64,000 nt of DNA from Purshia tridentata. Lineage: Eukaryota > Streptophyta > Magnoliopsida > Rosales > Rosaceae. Below, piece after piece: positions 47,945-58,640 of this stretch. The notes beneath the pieces were generated by a model, which saw only the letters and a program-made list of their open reading frames with translations, was not told the DNA's origin and did not search any database. The DNA lies in the NCBI GenBank assembly GCA_003254885.1, contig QANT01001562.1:1-64000 (forward strand). Reading direction: 5' to 3'. How positions within the stretch are numbered: position 1 is the stretch's first letter; every line of letters starts with the position of its first letter. A program made the position numbers and the translations under genes.

Positions 47945-49015
47945 AGAAGCATAGTTATTAAGCATTTTGATTAGAAAGCTTCTCTGTTTGATTTCTGTCC
48001 GTCAGTTAACTTTGCCCTTTAGAAAACTAGTCTTTGATCATTTGAATTATATGTAGAGGCCTAGGTTTTGGACCTCTAAACTCTGAGAGGTGGAATTTTT
48101 TATTCTATTTTACTGTGGCCATGGAAGTATGCAAACTTCTTCGATTTTTTTTCACAAGTTGCCTGTAATGCTGGTTTTTGTCTTTGGGATTGGTCGAAAA
48201 GTTCCTGTTTCTGTAGGACTGGAGCATGCTATCTATTGAGTTATTTTTATCAGATGTATGCGTCATTTTGGCCTGGCTTTAATATTTTTCCACTAACGCC
48301 TACTCAAGTTTTGTGCCTGAACATATTTTGGGAGCTTTGCTTGTAAGATGAATATAGTGTTGATAAAATCAATAATGGAGACTGGGAAGAAAATAGGAAG
48401 TGCTCACGCTACAGGGCTGTTATAAGTTTTCCCTTATGCTACGGGGCTGTGATAAGACTCCAAATTTTGAACCCCTCTACTGATTTCACATCTCGAGCTT
48501 CTACTGCAACATCTTGCTATTCCTTTTCTTTTTCTTTGATCTCTCAAGGCAACACCCTGTTTTAGTCTCCCCTTGCAGAAAAACTGAATGAAAATTTTGT
48601 TTCCTAAGAAAAGCTTGCCACTCAAACTCAAACTCAAACTTTGACCACTGTTCAACAAGTTTAAAAAAGTGCTTTATATACAAACATTTTTTTCAATTAA
48701 ACATGATTTTGAGGGAGTCCTCATGACTCATGCCTTCATTTTCTCAACCACTGAACTCTACACCCACTTTATAAATGTATCTATTAATATTAAGGGTGTC
48801 ACATTCGTGATGATGCAACTTAATTGATTATGTGCTACATAATTTAATGGAAAATGCCACTTATCCTATTGAGTAATTTTTGTTTTTTTAATATGGGGAC
48901 GATGACTTAAATTTGCGGTCTCTCTCATATTACAAACACAACGAGAATACTTATATTGGGAAGAGAAATTTCCATTTTAGGACCATCGCCGGTCGAATAA
49001 TTTGGAGTAAAAATC
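47945..49015. other. 3' UTR of eIF3c and promoter of the stress protein gene
   Basis: It starts with a T-rich 3' UTR. A diverged pair of ~20-bp direct repeats (GCTACNGGGCTGTNATAAG) lies at 48407-48426 and 48438-48457. No gene is supported. Confidence 0.55.
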
Positions 49016-50553
49016 ATGCCCGGAAACCTGGGATGCGTGATCGTGGCTGTTGATGGCAGTGAGGAGAGCATGAACGCCTTGACGTGGGCCCTCGACAACC
49101 TCCAGCTTCGGTCCCCTGCACCCGACTCCACCACCACCTCTGCAGCCGGCCACTTCCTCGTCCTCCACGTCCAATCTCCGCCGTCCATCGCCGCTGGCTT
49201 GACCCCAGCCGCCATCCCCTTCGGTGGGCCCAGTTAAGTCGACGAATTCATTCTCAGTCAAAATGAAATTAGCGAATTAATTAATTCTCAATGCATTTGA
49301 CTCAATTTAATTAACGAATTAATTGTCAATAATTTGATTTTTCAGGCGATTTGGAGGTGCCTGCTTTCACGGCGGCGATCGAGGCGCACCAGAGGCGAAT
49401 CACCGAGTCCATAATGGAACATGCCTTGAGGATTTGCTCCGAGAAGAAGGTTAGGGTTTATTAAGGGTTTAAAGCTTTTTACTTTAGCAGTAATAGTACC
49501 TAATTTAATTGAAAGGTTTATTTTTTCATTTTTATTTTTGTTTATTTTTTTGGGCTTTACGCTTTTTGGCCATAGGTGAATGTGAAAACCCAAGTGATTG
49601 TTGGAGATCCGAAGGAGAAGATTTGTGAAGCTGCTGAGAATTTGCATGCTGATTTGCTTGTAATGGGTTCCAGAGCTTTTGGTCCTATTAAAAGGTAACT
49701 TTTTTTTTTCTACTACCAAGGACACACATTGGACCAGAATGTTTTACTAGGATCCATGCACTTAGTTTTGAGCTTCCAAATGGGAAGGGTCTTCTCTAAC
49801 TGCCTACATATGCTTAATTAAACAAATTCCTGAAAATGGTGGATCCCAGGAGGGACGTTGAGGCCTTTGAGAATCATAGCCAATGGCATTTGTCTATATC
49901 AGAAAGCTTGTGCTTCCATGCTTCCATCTAATAGACTCTCTCTTTAGTGTTAGAGCCCTGTTGCCATCATCTTTTCCTTTAAGACATGCCCGATTTCTGT
50001 AGTGTGTTGGGTGAGAGGATTATGCCGTGGTGATTGTGGCCATGGGTCTTGTAGAAAATGTGGAGATTTTGTAGCTCAGGAGAAGATAAACTGATACAGT
50101 CACTGAGATACGATGGGGTAAACATTTTATTCTTACTGTTTTCAATTTGCTAGGGGCAATAAGTTGAAGTTTCTTTTTGTATTTGGATGGCAATTGGTTT
50201 TGCTGTTTTCTAAAATGAAACTCATATGGGAGGACTCGACAAAATGCTTCATGTTGTAGCTTTGTATATATATGTAACTTGTCTAACATCATTTTGTTCA
50301 ATTTTCCTTTTCTGTTTTTTTTCCTGGAAAAAAAGGGTCGGGGGAAGGTGATAGAACTCAAGCAAACTACCTTTAGTTTAGAATTCCCTTTGTTGTAGAG
50401 GGTAACTTCAATATACTCCTTCTGTTTGCTAAACATGACATGATTCACTTTATGTACTGTGTATACAGGATGTTTTTGGGAAGTGTAAGTAACTATTGCG
50501 CTAACCACGCACAATGCCCAGTCATCATTGTCAAGACAAAGAGTCCTGCCTGA
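49016..50553 (+). CDS. universal stress protein (USP-A domain)
   Basis: Four exons, 49016-49232, 49346-49449, 49576-49694 and 50469-50553, give 174 residues. A single USP domain covers the protein: first strand GCVIVAVDGSEESMNAL (6-22), then a second half with DLLVMGSRAFGPIKRMFLGS. The G-x2-G-x9-G-[ST] type ATP-binding loop is present as GSRAFGPIKRMFLGSVS, so it is probably an ATP-binding member. It ends PVIIVKTKS. The exon 1 donor could be at 49217 instead (two residues fewer); 49232 was chosen because it yields the family block IPFGGPSDLEVPAF. Soluble cytosolic or nuclear; plant USPs respond to hypoxia, drought and oxidative stress (family knowledge). At3g53990-like by recall. A 164-codon reverse ORF in the last intron is a shadow. 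Confidence 0.92.
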
Positions 50554-51730
50554 TAAGGAAAGGTATGCATCTCAGTATTCTATAACCAATGTCTAATAGC
50601 TTATTAAGTGTTGGATTTTATTACCCACACATGGAGAAGTTTTCTTTATTTCTTTTTTGCTATCAGAAGTTTTTATTACTTTCTAAAATTTACTTTATGT
50701 GCTTTTGAATTTTTCGTTTTGTTTTTTAATATCATTTCCTTTGTGTTTCTTAGGCATATCTTTAATTATCAATCTCCAAGCATTTTCTGGAATTTCCTCT
50801 TCCACTCATAGAACATGTTTCCTGCCAGAGATTACTTACCTGATCCGTATTTCATTCATTAAGAGCCATAGCTGCGCATCTTGTTATCATATCTCAATTG
50901 TTTACTTGGTATCCCTATATTTGAAATTAGATATGGTCAATTGGAACTCATTTATTTTGTTTGACCTGTGCCTTAGCTTGAGTGCACCCTTTATCCTCTT
51001 GTGCTACTGCTCATCAAGATCATCGGTTGATATGGAGTGGTGTTGGGAGGCGTGGCCAATACTGTTGTTGTGTTCAGTGTGGCGTTGCAATTGAGGGTTG
51101 CTTCTTGACTTTCTTTCTTGGACCATCTTTTCATACAATGTAAATGTTTGGAAGAAATTACAGTAAGAAAGTTTTCTTTTGTTGTAGAAAAATGCTGTGG
51201 TTATGAACTGAATACTGTGTAGAATAAAAAGTACAAAGCAAAACTGTTATGTTTCAAGGCATTTTACTGAGTTGTTTTTCCCGTTTGATGCTTAGGATTG
51301 GATTAATTTGGATAAAATGGCTAGATTTCAAGAAGAAGATAGATTGTGTCTTTTAACTTGAAGGAATAAGATAAGAAGAAGATGGATGAGCTAGAAGGAA
51401 AAACTTATCTTCACTTATTTGTTCGTTTTTGTGGGAATTGGAAAGGAATAAGTTTCTCATTATGATTAATCTATCTTATTCCTATATTCTTTCAAGTTAG
51501 AAGTTTCTTTTTTGAATACACATGAATTTTGTTATTTATGTAATGCGTTGAATACATTTGTTTCTCTAGGACATAACATAGCATGAATCTACAACTTAAC
51601 CTAATCCTAACCCTTTCTTCACTTTTCTTTCAATTCATCATTTGGGTTACTCTTAGGGCTTGATTTCATAATACTTTTTATGTGTGGGTTCAAATTCTCA
51701 ACAATGGTATGTGCTAAGTTATAAAAAAAA
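50554..51730. other. 3' flank of the stress protein gene
   Basis: T-rich 3' UTR and AT-rich intergenic DNA. A 131-codon ORF at 50699-51094 is Phe/Leu/Ser-rich without a domain and overlaps the expected 3' UTR. Confidence 0.5.
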
Positions 51731-52145
51731 AGGACAATACTTGGGTCCTCAAGCTGGAAGACCAACTTTGTCCTCAAGGTCGCAAAAAATCATAGTTTCG
51801 TTGTGCCGGTTCAAGATCGGAACCGTTCAATTTTTAGATCACCTAATAAAGATCATTTTTGAAAAAAATTAACTCAATCGAAAATTATTTGATTGTATAA
51901 CTGTTAACAAATATACACACGATTTGGTCAATAAATCACTCTTTTAACTATGACCATATATTTATTCGTTAACAGTTGTACAATCAAACAATTTTCGATT
52001 GAGTTGATTTTTTGTAAAGATAATCTTTATTAGGTGATATAAAAATTGAACGGTTCTGATTTTGAATTGGCGTGATAGAACTATGATTTTTTGCAGTTTT
52101 GAGAACAAGGTTAATCCTCAAGCTAGAGGATCCAAGCATTTTCCT
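51731..52145. mobile_element. foldback MITE (copy 2 of a related pair)
   Basis: The left end AGGACAATACTTGGGTCCTC pairs with the right end, which reverse-complemented is AGGAAAATGCTTGGATCCTC (17 of 20 identical). Long arms fold on each other: TCGAAAATTATTTGATTG (near 51878) is mirrored by CAATCAAACAATTTTCGA (near 51982). The arm sequence TGTATAACTGTTAACA parallels TATATAACTGTTATCG of the element at 25400-25800, so the two are related but not the same subfamily. A-rich tracts flank both ends, hiding any duplication. Confidence 0.78.
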
Positions 52146-53562
52146 AAAAAAGAAGTCACATGAGTAATAATCTTATAAATGGCCGACTTTCTTTCTTTTT
52201 TTCTCATGTGAGGCAACTTGCACACATTGTTTTAGTATTTGAAAGCATCCAATGCCAACATTATGCATTTATTTTGAAAATATTTTAGCTTCTTTGAGTC
52301 TTTGAATTCAGAGATTTTTTGGCTTATTTGAGTGTTTGTCCACTTCCAAGTGCATTTATTTGTTTTTTCCGTAGTTTTGGCAAATTTGTGTTCTGCTGTC
52401 TGCTGCATAAGAAAACGACTTTATATGACATTCAATTGAACAGTGAAATCTCGTGAATATGGTGGGCTCTCAGTCTCAGATTGATTATTTTAGAGGGCTT
52501 CATTTTTGTTATTATTATTATCCATTATCAAGGAATTTGTCATTACACAACGTGAGGATGCGATTTGTTTGGATTTGTACAGCTTTATCCCTATTTCATA
52601 TAATTAATTAAAATCCAACATCAATTTTATTATTGAGTAGTTCTGGAAGATGGAATACAGCTACAAGGTAAACAACAATGTGTGATAACCCTGATGCGCT
52701 TTCTTCAGTTTTGTTTGAATTTTTCACATTTCCATGAAAATTTCACGATCAAGTTTTTTATGTCTCTCTCACAATCTGCATTGCTGCAATGCAGATATTC
52801 ACGTGCATATATGTTATTGTTGGCTCATGCCATGCCCTATATGTGGGATGTGAGGGTGGACCCGACCCGGGCTCTCAGGAAAGTCTTCTTGAGCCCGTGA
52901 CAGAAGAGAACAAGATATCCAGTGCTGTCATGCAATGCAATGCAGTTCATCGAATGAGCTGGACACCACAAGTGCCTTGATGCTTTCTAATCATAAAATT
53001 AGAGGCTGAACCTCTTTGATTGTAGGCAGATTTCAGCTTATAATTTGTCATTTATTCACAGTGAGCATTCCCTCCAACTTGGTCCCTATTACAAAACAAC
53101 ACATGCTTATCAAAACGTACTCATCATGTTTGGGTCATTTTTGCTGCCTAGATCCTAATCATGGAATAGATCCCATCTTTGCATCCATTCTTATCATCAC
53201 GCTCAAATTACACTTTCAATCCTACTCGATTGTAATTATGCCAAAACTCTCAACCCCATTAATTTTACGGTGGTTGAGAGGTTTTAAGACACAAATTAAA
53301 GGAGGAAAATGCTTATACTCATGACAATTACGTGTTATTATTTCATTCATTCCACTGATAAAGTTAATTTGGATTTGATTACAACTTAATATAAAGTACA
53401 CAGCCAGTTATGATTGTATCCTCTTTGTGAAATAGAGAAAAATGTCGGATTGTATCACATGCATTTTTCATCCCAAAATGCTTCAACTCTCTTAAGTAAC
53501 TCAACTTGCCAATAGTCACAAGGGTCTCTGTTAACCTTCAATAATTGAACTCCACGCAACAT
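52146..53562. other. upstream region of the aspartyl protease gene
   Basis: AT-rich; no gene is supported. Short ORFs at 52682-52980 and 53016-53324 have no domain or homology that I recognise. Confidence 0.5.
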
Positions 53563-53570
53563 TATATAAA
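53563..53570 (+). promoter_or_regulatory. TATA box of the aspartyl protease gene
   Basis: TATATAAA lies 55 bp before the start codon, implying a leader of about 25 nt. Confidence 0.65.
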
Positions 53571-53624
53571 CACTTGATTCCCGTTGAGTGCACACATTGC
53601 ATACTAGCTTCACTCCAAGTAGCC

Positions 53625-54941
53625 ATGGCCTTGAGAATTACCCAGTTTTTCTTCTTTGCTCTTTTAGTCTGTGTCAGCAGGGCCCTTGATCCATGTGGGT
53701 CCCAATCAGACGGCTCAAAAGAGCTCTTGATCATTCCCACCTACAGCAAATGCTCGCCCTTGACCCCACCACCCAAGTCGGACTCATGGATGAGCACAGT
53801 CCTGAAGATGGCCTCCAAAGACCCAGCAAGGGTCAACTACTTGTCAAGCCTAGTGGCCCAAAAGACCACCGCGGCTCCAATCGCTTCGGGCCAGCAGGTC
53901 CTCAACATAGCCAACTACGTGGTTCGCCTCAAATTGGGGTCTCCGGGTCAGCTCATGTACATGGTCCTAGACACTAGCAATGACCTTGCTTGGGTCCCAT
54001 GCTCCGGCTGCACCGGCTGCTCCTCCACCATTTTCTCTCCCAACTCATCCACCACTTTTGGGCCATTGGATTGCTCCGTACCCGAATGCATTCAGGCCCG
54101 TGGCCTCTCCTGCCCGGCTACCGGGGCCACCAAATGCTCCTTTAACCAATCCTACGGTGGAGATTCATCGTTCTCCGCCACACTTGTACAAGATGCTTTA
54201 GGATTGGGCAATAGTGTCATTCCAAAATACTCTTTTGGTTGCATCAATGCCATCTCGGGTGGGTCCGTCCCGTCCCAAGGGTTACTGGGTTTGGGTCGTG
54301 GATCCATGTCATTACTCTCCCAAGCCGGCTCACTCTACTCGGGCGTCTTCTCATATTGTTTACCAAGTTTCAAATCATACTACTTTTCCGGGTCACTCAA
54401 GCTCGGCCCGGGGGGCCAACCCAAATCTATCCGAACCACCCCACTCCTAAAAAACCCGCACCGGCCCTCGTTGTATTATGTAAACCTCACGGGAATCAAA
54501 GTGGGCCGGGTGCTCGTACCCATTGCCCAAGAATTCCTATCATTCGACCCAAACACCGGAGCCGGAACCATCATAGACTCGGGCACGGTCATAACCCGAT
54601 TCGTGCAACCCGTGTACACAGCAATCCGGGACGAGTTCCGAAAACAAGTGAAAGGTACCTTTTTAACATTGGGTGCCTTTGACACATGTTTCACTGCGAG
54701 CAACGAAGCTGTCGCCCCAGCCATTACTTTGATTTTCACGGGGTTGCAGCTGACATTGCCAACAGAGAACACATTGATTCACAGCAGTTCTGGGTCGGTG
54801 GCTTGCTTGGCAATGGCTGCGGCGCCTAATAATGTGAACTCGGTGTTGAATGTGATCGCCAACTTGCAGCAGCAGAATCTTAGGATTTTGTTTGATGTTG
54901 CCAACTCTCGCTTGGGCATCGCCCGTGAGCTTTGTAATTAG
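53625..54941 (+). CDS. AED3: secreted pepsin-type aspartyl protease, AED3-like
   Basis: Intronless, 438 residues. A signal peptide (MALRITQFFFFALLVCVSRA, 1-20) is followed by a ~75-residue prosegment, then the two-lobed A1-family catalytic domain. Catalytic aspartates: D116 in LDTSND (DTS rather than DTG, as in this plant subgroup) and D318 in IIDSGT. A Cys-rich nepenthesin-like insert follows the first (PCSGCTGCSSTIF). The start at 53625 gives the full signal peptide; an upstream ATG in frame at 53574 would bury it. Family knowledge: AED3 is an apoplastic protein induced in EDS1-dependent immunity, and members of this group act in the cell wall space. By recall At3g54400 is at least as close as AED3 itself. 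High GC compared with the flanks. Confidence 0.93.
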   Translation: MALRITQFFFFALLVCVSRALDPCGSQSDGSKELLIIPTYSKCSPLTPPPKSDSWMSTVLKMASKDPARVNYLSSLVAQKTTAAPIASGQQVLNIANYVVRLKLGSPGQLMYMVLDTSNDLAWVPCSGCTGCSSTIFSPNSSTTFGPLDCSVPECIQARGLSCPATGATKCSFNQSYGGDSSFSATLVQDALGLGNSVIPKYSFGCINAISGGSVPSQGLLGLGRGSMSLLSQAGSLYSGVFSYCLPSFKSYYFSGSLKLGPGGQPKSIRTTPLLKNPHRPSLYYVNLTGIKVGRVLVPIAQEFLSFDPNTGAGTIIDSGTVITRFVQPVYTAIRDEFRKQVKGTFLTLGAFDTCFTASNEAVAPAITLIFTGLQLTLPTENTLIHSSSGSVACLAMAAAPNNVNSVLNVIANLQQQNLRILFDVANSRLGIARELCN

Positions 54942-55831
54942 TTAACTTGTTGTAGCCTTTGTGGCGTTTCTCTCCATCTCATTATTTATGTGTTTCATAA
55001 ATTGTCGCCATGCAAAACTGGGATAAGCCCTGCTCGTGTTCAATTATTGTGTGTAACGTATAAATGATAATCAAATTTCTATACAAGCAGGTTTTTTAAG
55101 TAGTTAAAATGATAATCAAATCTAGATAGAGCATGGCAGCCCCATTAAAAACCCTTGACACAAAACCACAACTAGCAAACAGCAAAAGACTTCCAAACTG
55201 ACTTAGCCTCCTCTAGAGCATGGCAAATCTTCTTATCCACGTTGGAACCAAGCAAGATTAGCCTGAGCATCCCACTCCAAGCGAAGAGAAGACAACCCCC
55301 TCACCATTGGGTCTCGAGCCCATGTTCGGGCCTATGGATGCGTTCTTCTATTTTGGGCATTTTTCTTAGCCAGTCATGTCTAGGGAAACAACCATCTGAA
55401 TGTCAAGTCTCGTCGTTTCCATTTTTACAACATGTAGTTCTGTTTGGTTGTTATCAAGATGGCTAAAAAGTAGCACATTTTCTCTTATCTTAATATTTTT
55501 AATTATTTGAGAACACACACACACACACACATATATATAAAATTTGTAGGAAATGCTGACATATATAACATTGGTAAGTTTTTGAGATTAAAGTAGTCTA
55601 GCTCTATATACTCACGCATGCATACATCTGAAAGTGAAGTAATGGCAGCCCGAAGTCGCGTAAGTTACAACAAACCCTGAGAGCGCTTTCATAGGGAGAA
55701 ATGCACTCCATGCAACTCATATACGCATGCATGCATGCATGGAATGAAGAAACACATCCAAGAAATTAATGGCCAAACTCATTTCTCGTGCCAACGACCA
55801 TTTTTCTCTCCAAAAATTTTTCAGACCTCTC

Positions 55832-55873
<42 letters not shown>

Positions 55874-56124
55874 ATATTCATCTTCTCCTCCTCTTCTCAA
55901 CCCCAGCATCCCATCCCATTTCACAACAGTTTCATTCAATCCCCTCTGCCAATATCGGAACCCAAAAATAAATAAAAAACCCTTTCTCTCTCTCTGGCCT
56001 CTCTCTCCCTCCATGAATCGTTGATCGGTGATGTGTGGTTTTCGCCCGGGATGATTCCAATGACATCTTGCTAGATCAAGTTGGCGAATACAACACTCAC
56101 CGATCTGGGTCCTAAAACGGGAAA
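54942..56124. other. gap before the DUF7870 gene, with microsatellites and leader
   Basis: 3' UTR of the protease, then intergenic sequence with (AC)n at 55512-55530 and (TC)n at 55836-55868. From about 55800 the CT-rich sequence is probably the 5' leader of the next gene. It holds three very short upstream ATGs (56013, 56031, 56051), each closed within ten codons. Confidence 0.55.
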
Positions 56125-56235
56125 ATGGAGGTGGAGAGGATGAGGGAGTTGATGTTGTTGTGGTCAAGATTGCAAAGCAGCCGCGTGGCCCTCGTTGGAG
56201 GAAACCACACCGCCGCCAGGTTTTGTACTCGCTAA
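56125..56235 (+). CDS. 36-codon upstream ORF (possible conserved peptide uORF) of the DUF7870 gene
   Basis: ATG at 56125 in a good context (GAAAATGGA) opens a 36-residue peptide starting MEVERMRELMLLWSRLQSSR and ending with a stop at 56233-56235. It lies 116 bp upstream of the main ORF and in another frame. By recall, the Arabidopsis relatives At3g53400/At5g03190 carry annotated conserved-peptide uORFs (CPuORF46/47), so this may repress translation of the main ORF in a peptide-dependent way (inference). Alternatives: a donor at 56219/56220 (CCAG|GTTTTG) may remove its end, or a weaker donor at 56229 could splice it in frame onto the main protein as an N-terminal exon. Confidence 0.5.
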   Translation: MEVERMRELMLLWSRLQSSRVALVGGNHTAARFCTR

Positions 56236-56351
56236 CTTCTTCTCTGCGTCTCCCGCTTTCTCTCGCTCTCCCTCTCCCTCTCTTTTGACTTTAATTAATC
56301 CTCAAAAAAAAAAAAAAACTGTTGTAAACTAATTTATAATATTTTTAAACT

Positions 56352-57596
56352 ATGACAATCAATTTGGTCCAAGGCTTCCGTACAAAACACCACCCCAAGC
56401 ACAAGACCGCCATCGGGTTGTACCCGGATGCCAAGTATTTGGTCATTCGAATCCCGGATTCCAAATCCCTCAATCTTCTCTTTCGTGCTTTCATTTTGGC
56501 TTTGTTCATTGTTTACCTGCCTTGGTTCAATACGCTTCTACCCACATCCACCACCACTTTGCCTCCTCCCCAAGTTTCCTCAAACAACGTCGCTGCACCC
56601 GCAAATCGTTATCTTCTGCCTTTGCTCTTCCGTGACTTGGCCAACGAAGGTTTTTTCAGGAAAGGACACAAGGCTATTTTTGTAAGCAATGACGACGAGA
56701 AAGCAATCCACAGGCCTCAGATCTTAAATGACAACCAGATCGATCTCATCTCCGCCACCGACTCAAGCCAACAGAGCTTGATCCATGACAACACAATCGA
56801 CTTCGCCTACGTGTCTGCTGCCTTCCCTGCCGCCGCCAATTTCATTGAAAGAACTCTCAAGATCGGTGGCCTTGTTGCGCTTCAGCTCAGCTATGATCCC
56901 TCTGCTCGATTCCACAAGCCTGAAAATTACAAGATGGTCTATTTGAGAAGATTCGACGACGCCTCCACAGTCATGGCGATGAGGAAGACCAGCCATGCAG
57001 TTGATCAGAGGATGGCTTCTCCCACAGGGAGACGACTTTTAGCAGAGGATGCAAAGATGGCAGCGCTCAAGAATCTGGAGGATGTGCTCCTCGAACCGCC
57101 CAGAGCTTCTTCTGGGAAGTCGAGCAGGTACCTGAAGCGAACCAGGTACCTGCCTGACTTGATGGGAGACACTCTCGAGGGTTACTCTCGACGGGTCTTC
57201 ATCGACGTGGGGCTTCCGGAAAAGGAAGGCGAGAGTGGCAGTCCTGCGGATTGGTTCGCCAAGAATTACCCGACCCGGAACAAGAACTTTGAGATGTACA
57301 AGATCGAGACTGTGACAGAGGATTCCTCGGGGAAGGAGGTGTCCCAGACCGGGATGTCGGAGTGGCTGGAGAAAAATGTGAAGGAGGATGAGTACGTGGT
57401 GATGAAAGCGGAGGCTGAGGTGGTGGAGGAGATGATGAAGAGCAAGGTGTTGAAGTTGGTGGACGAGCTTTTCATGGAGTGCAAACCACAGCGCCAAAAT
57501 AATAATATGATGAGTCGTAGAGCTTATTGGCAGTGCCTGGCGTTGTACGGACAACTTAGGGATGAAGGTGTAGCGGTGCACCAATGGTGGGGTTGA
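56352..57596 (+). CDS. membrane-anchored DUF7870 / methyltransferase-like protein
   Basis: A 414-residue ORF. Residues 40-58 are a hydrophobic segment preceded by basic residues, suggesting a type II Golgi or ER membrane anchor, then a Pro/Thr stalk (62-80). The remainder resembles plant proteins annotated as S-adenosylmethionine-dependent methyltransferase-like, DUF7870: a first half with IDFAYVSAAFPAAANFIERT and LKIGGLVALQLS, then a second with RRVFIDVGLPEKE, DWFAKNYPTRNKNFEMYKIE and YVVMKAEAEVVEEMM. Activity is unproven, and a canonical GxGxG loop is not obvious. The ATG at 56352 sits in AT-rich sequence just before a plausible splice acceptor (GGTCCAAG|GC at 56380), so the true N-terminus could differ by the first 9-10 residues. 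Confidence 0.75.
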   Translation: MTINLVQGFRTKHHPKHKTAIGLYPDAKYLVIRIPDSKSLNLLFRAFILALFIVYLPWFNTLLPTSTTTLPPPQVSSNNVAAPANRYLLPLLFRDLANEGFFRKGHKAIFVSNDDEKAIHRPQILNDNQIDLISATDSSQQSLIHDNTIDFAYVSAAFPAAANFIERTLKIGGLVALQLSYDPSARFHKPENYKMVYLRRFDDASTVMAMRKTSHAVDQRMASPTGRRLLAEDAKMAALKNLEDVLLEPPRASSGKSSRYLKRTRYLPDLMGDTLEGYSRRVFIDVGLPEKEGESGSPADWFAKNYPTRNKNFEMYKIETVTEDSSGKEVSQTGMSEWLEKNVKEDEYVVMKAEAEVVEEMMKSKVLKLVDELFMECKPQRQNNNMMSRRAYWQCLALYGQLRDEGVAVHQWWG

Positions 57597-58640
57597 CAGA
57601 AAAATTAATAAAGATCAAGAAGGACAGAAAGAGAGAATTAGAGAGTGTAAGAGTTAAGAGAGAGAGAGAGAGAACTCTAATGCCAAAAAAAGAGATATAT
57701 ATGTAGCGTATATAGGATGCAAGTCTTTGATTAGTTTTTCCTTTTTCTTTTCCTTCTTTCCTTTGCGTGTGGTGTCTTTATGGGGTTGTTGTAATTTGTG
57801 TATGTATGTATGTATGGGTTTGGAGTTGATATTCCAACACGATGAGGATGAAGACAAAGACGAAGATAAAGATGAAGATGACAAGATGAGTAAGTGATTG
57901 ATGAGGGATCGATGGTTCAAGTGATTATTGGAAGGGGTGTTCCATCTACATATATTCTTGTTTAAGAAAAAAATTAATCTAACGATCGGAAAGACATAGA
58001 GAGAGAATTAATGTTGAATTGCTAATTCTTTCATTTTTTTGGATTCTTGGATGTGTATTAATCAGTCTTGATTGATTCAGAGATATCTCAGATATGTTTA
58101 TTGATGTATTAATTGGGCTCATGATTTAGAGGCTAGTGAGAAATATTTCAAAATTTTCTCATATATATATATATTGGGAATCGAAGTCTTTAATTACATA
58201 CATATATATCTTGTGGATTTGATGATTCTTTACTTCATCCACCTTTTACCTTCCTATATATATGCTAATTGGGCCTCTAACTTATCTTACCTTTAAAAAC
58301 AAAACAAAAAAAGAGATTTATAATTCTAATAGTTAAAAATAATATATGATCTTGAACCTAATTTAATATTAATCTTTACCTAACCCACCTTCAACATTTG
58401 GCATAATCTCAAGGGCAAATCAACTTTTTAACTTTAAATTTGACATCGAAATCATTAAACCTGGTCATTCTTAATTAATTGCTATGGTTATGTGCATGCA
58501 TGACAACTCTAGCTATGCATGATAAGTATATAACAAAGGGAAAAGACTTCTTCCTTTTTGCGTACGTACCGGGCCTACCGGCCACATGTTTCTGAGTTAA
58601 ACTTAATTGACTCCAAATTAATTAACTCCAAAACCCGGCC
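57597..58640. other. 3' flank between convergent genes
   Basis: 3' UTR with a (GA)n tract (57657-57673) and an imperfect GAW triplet run at about 57841-57890 (GATGAGGATGAAGAC and similar). Otherwise AT-rich with no gene. The DUF7870 gene and the pectinesterase gene converge here. Confidence 0.55.

Noticed and set aside
50020-50514. 164-codon minus-strand ORF in the stress protein gene
   Set aside because: It lies in the last intron and overlaps exon 4 in antisense; no recognisable motif.
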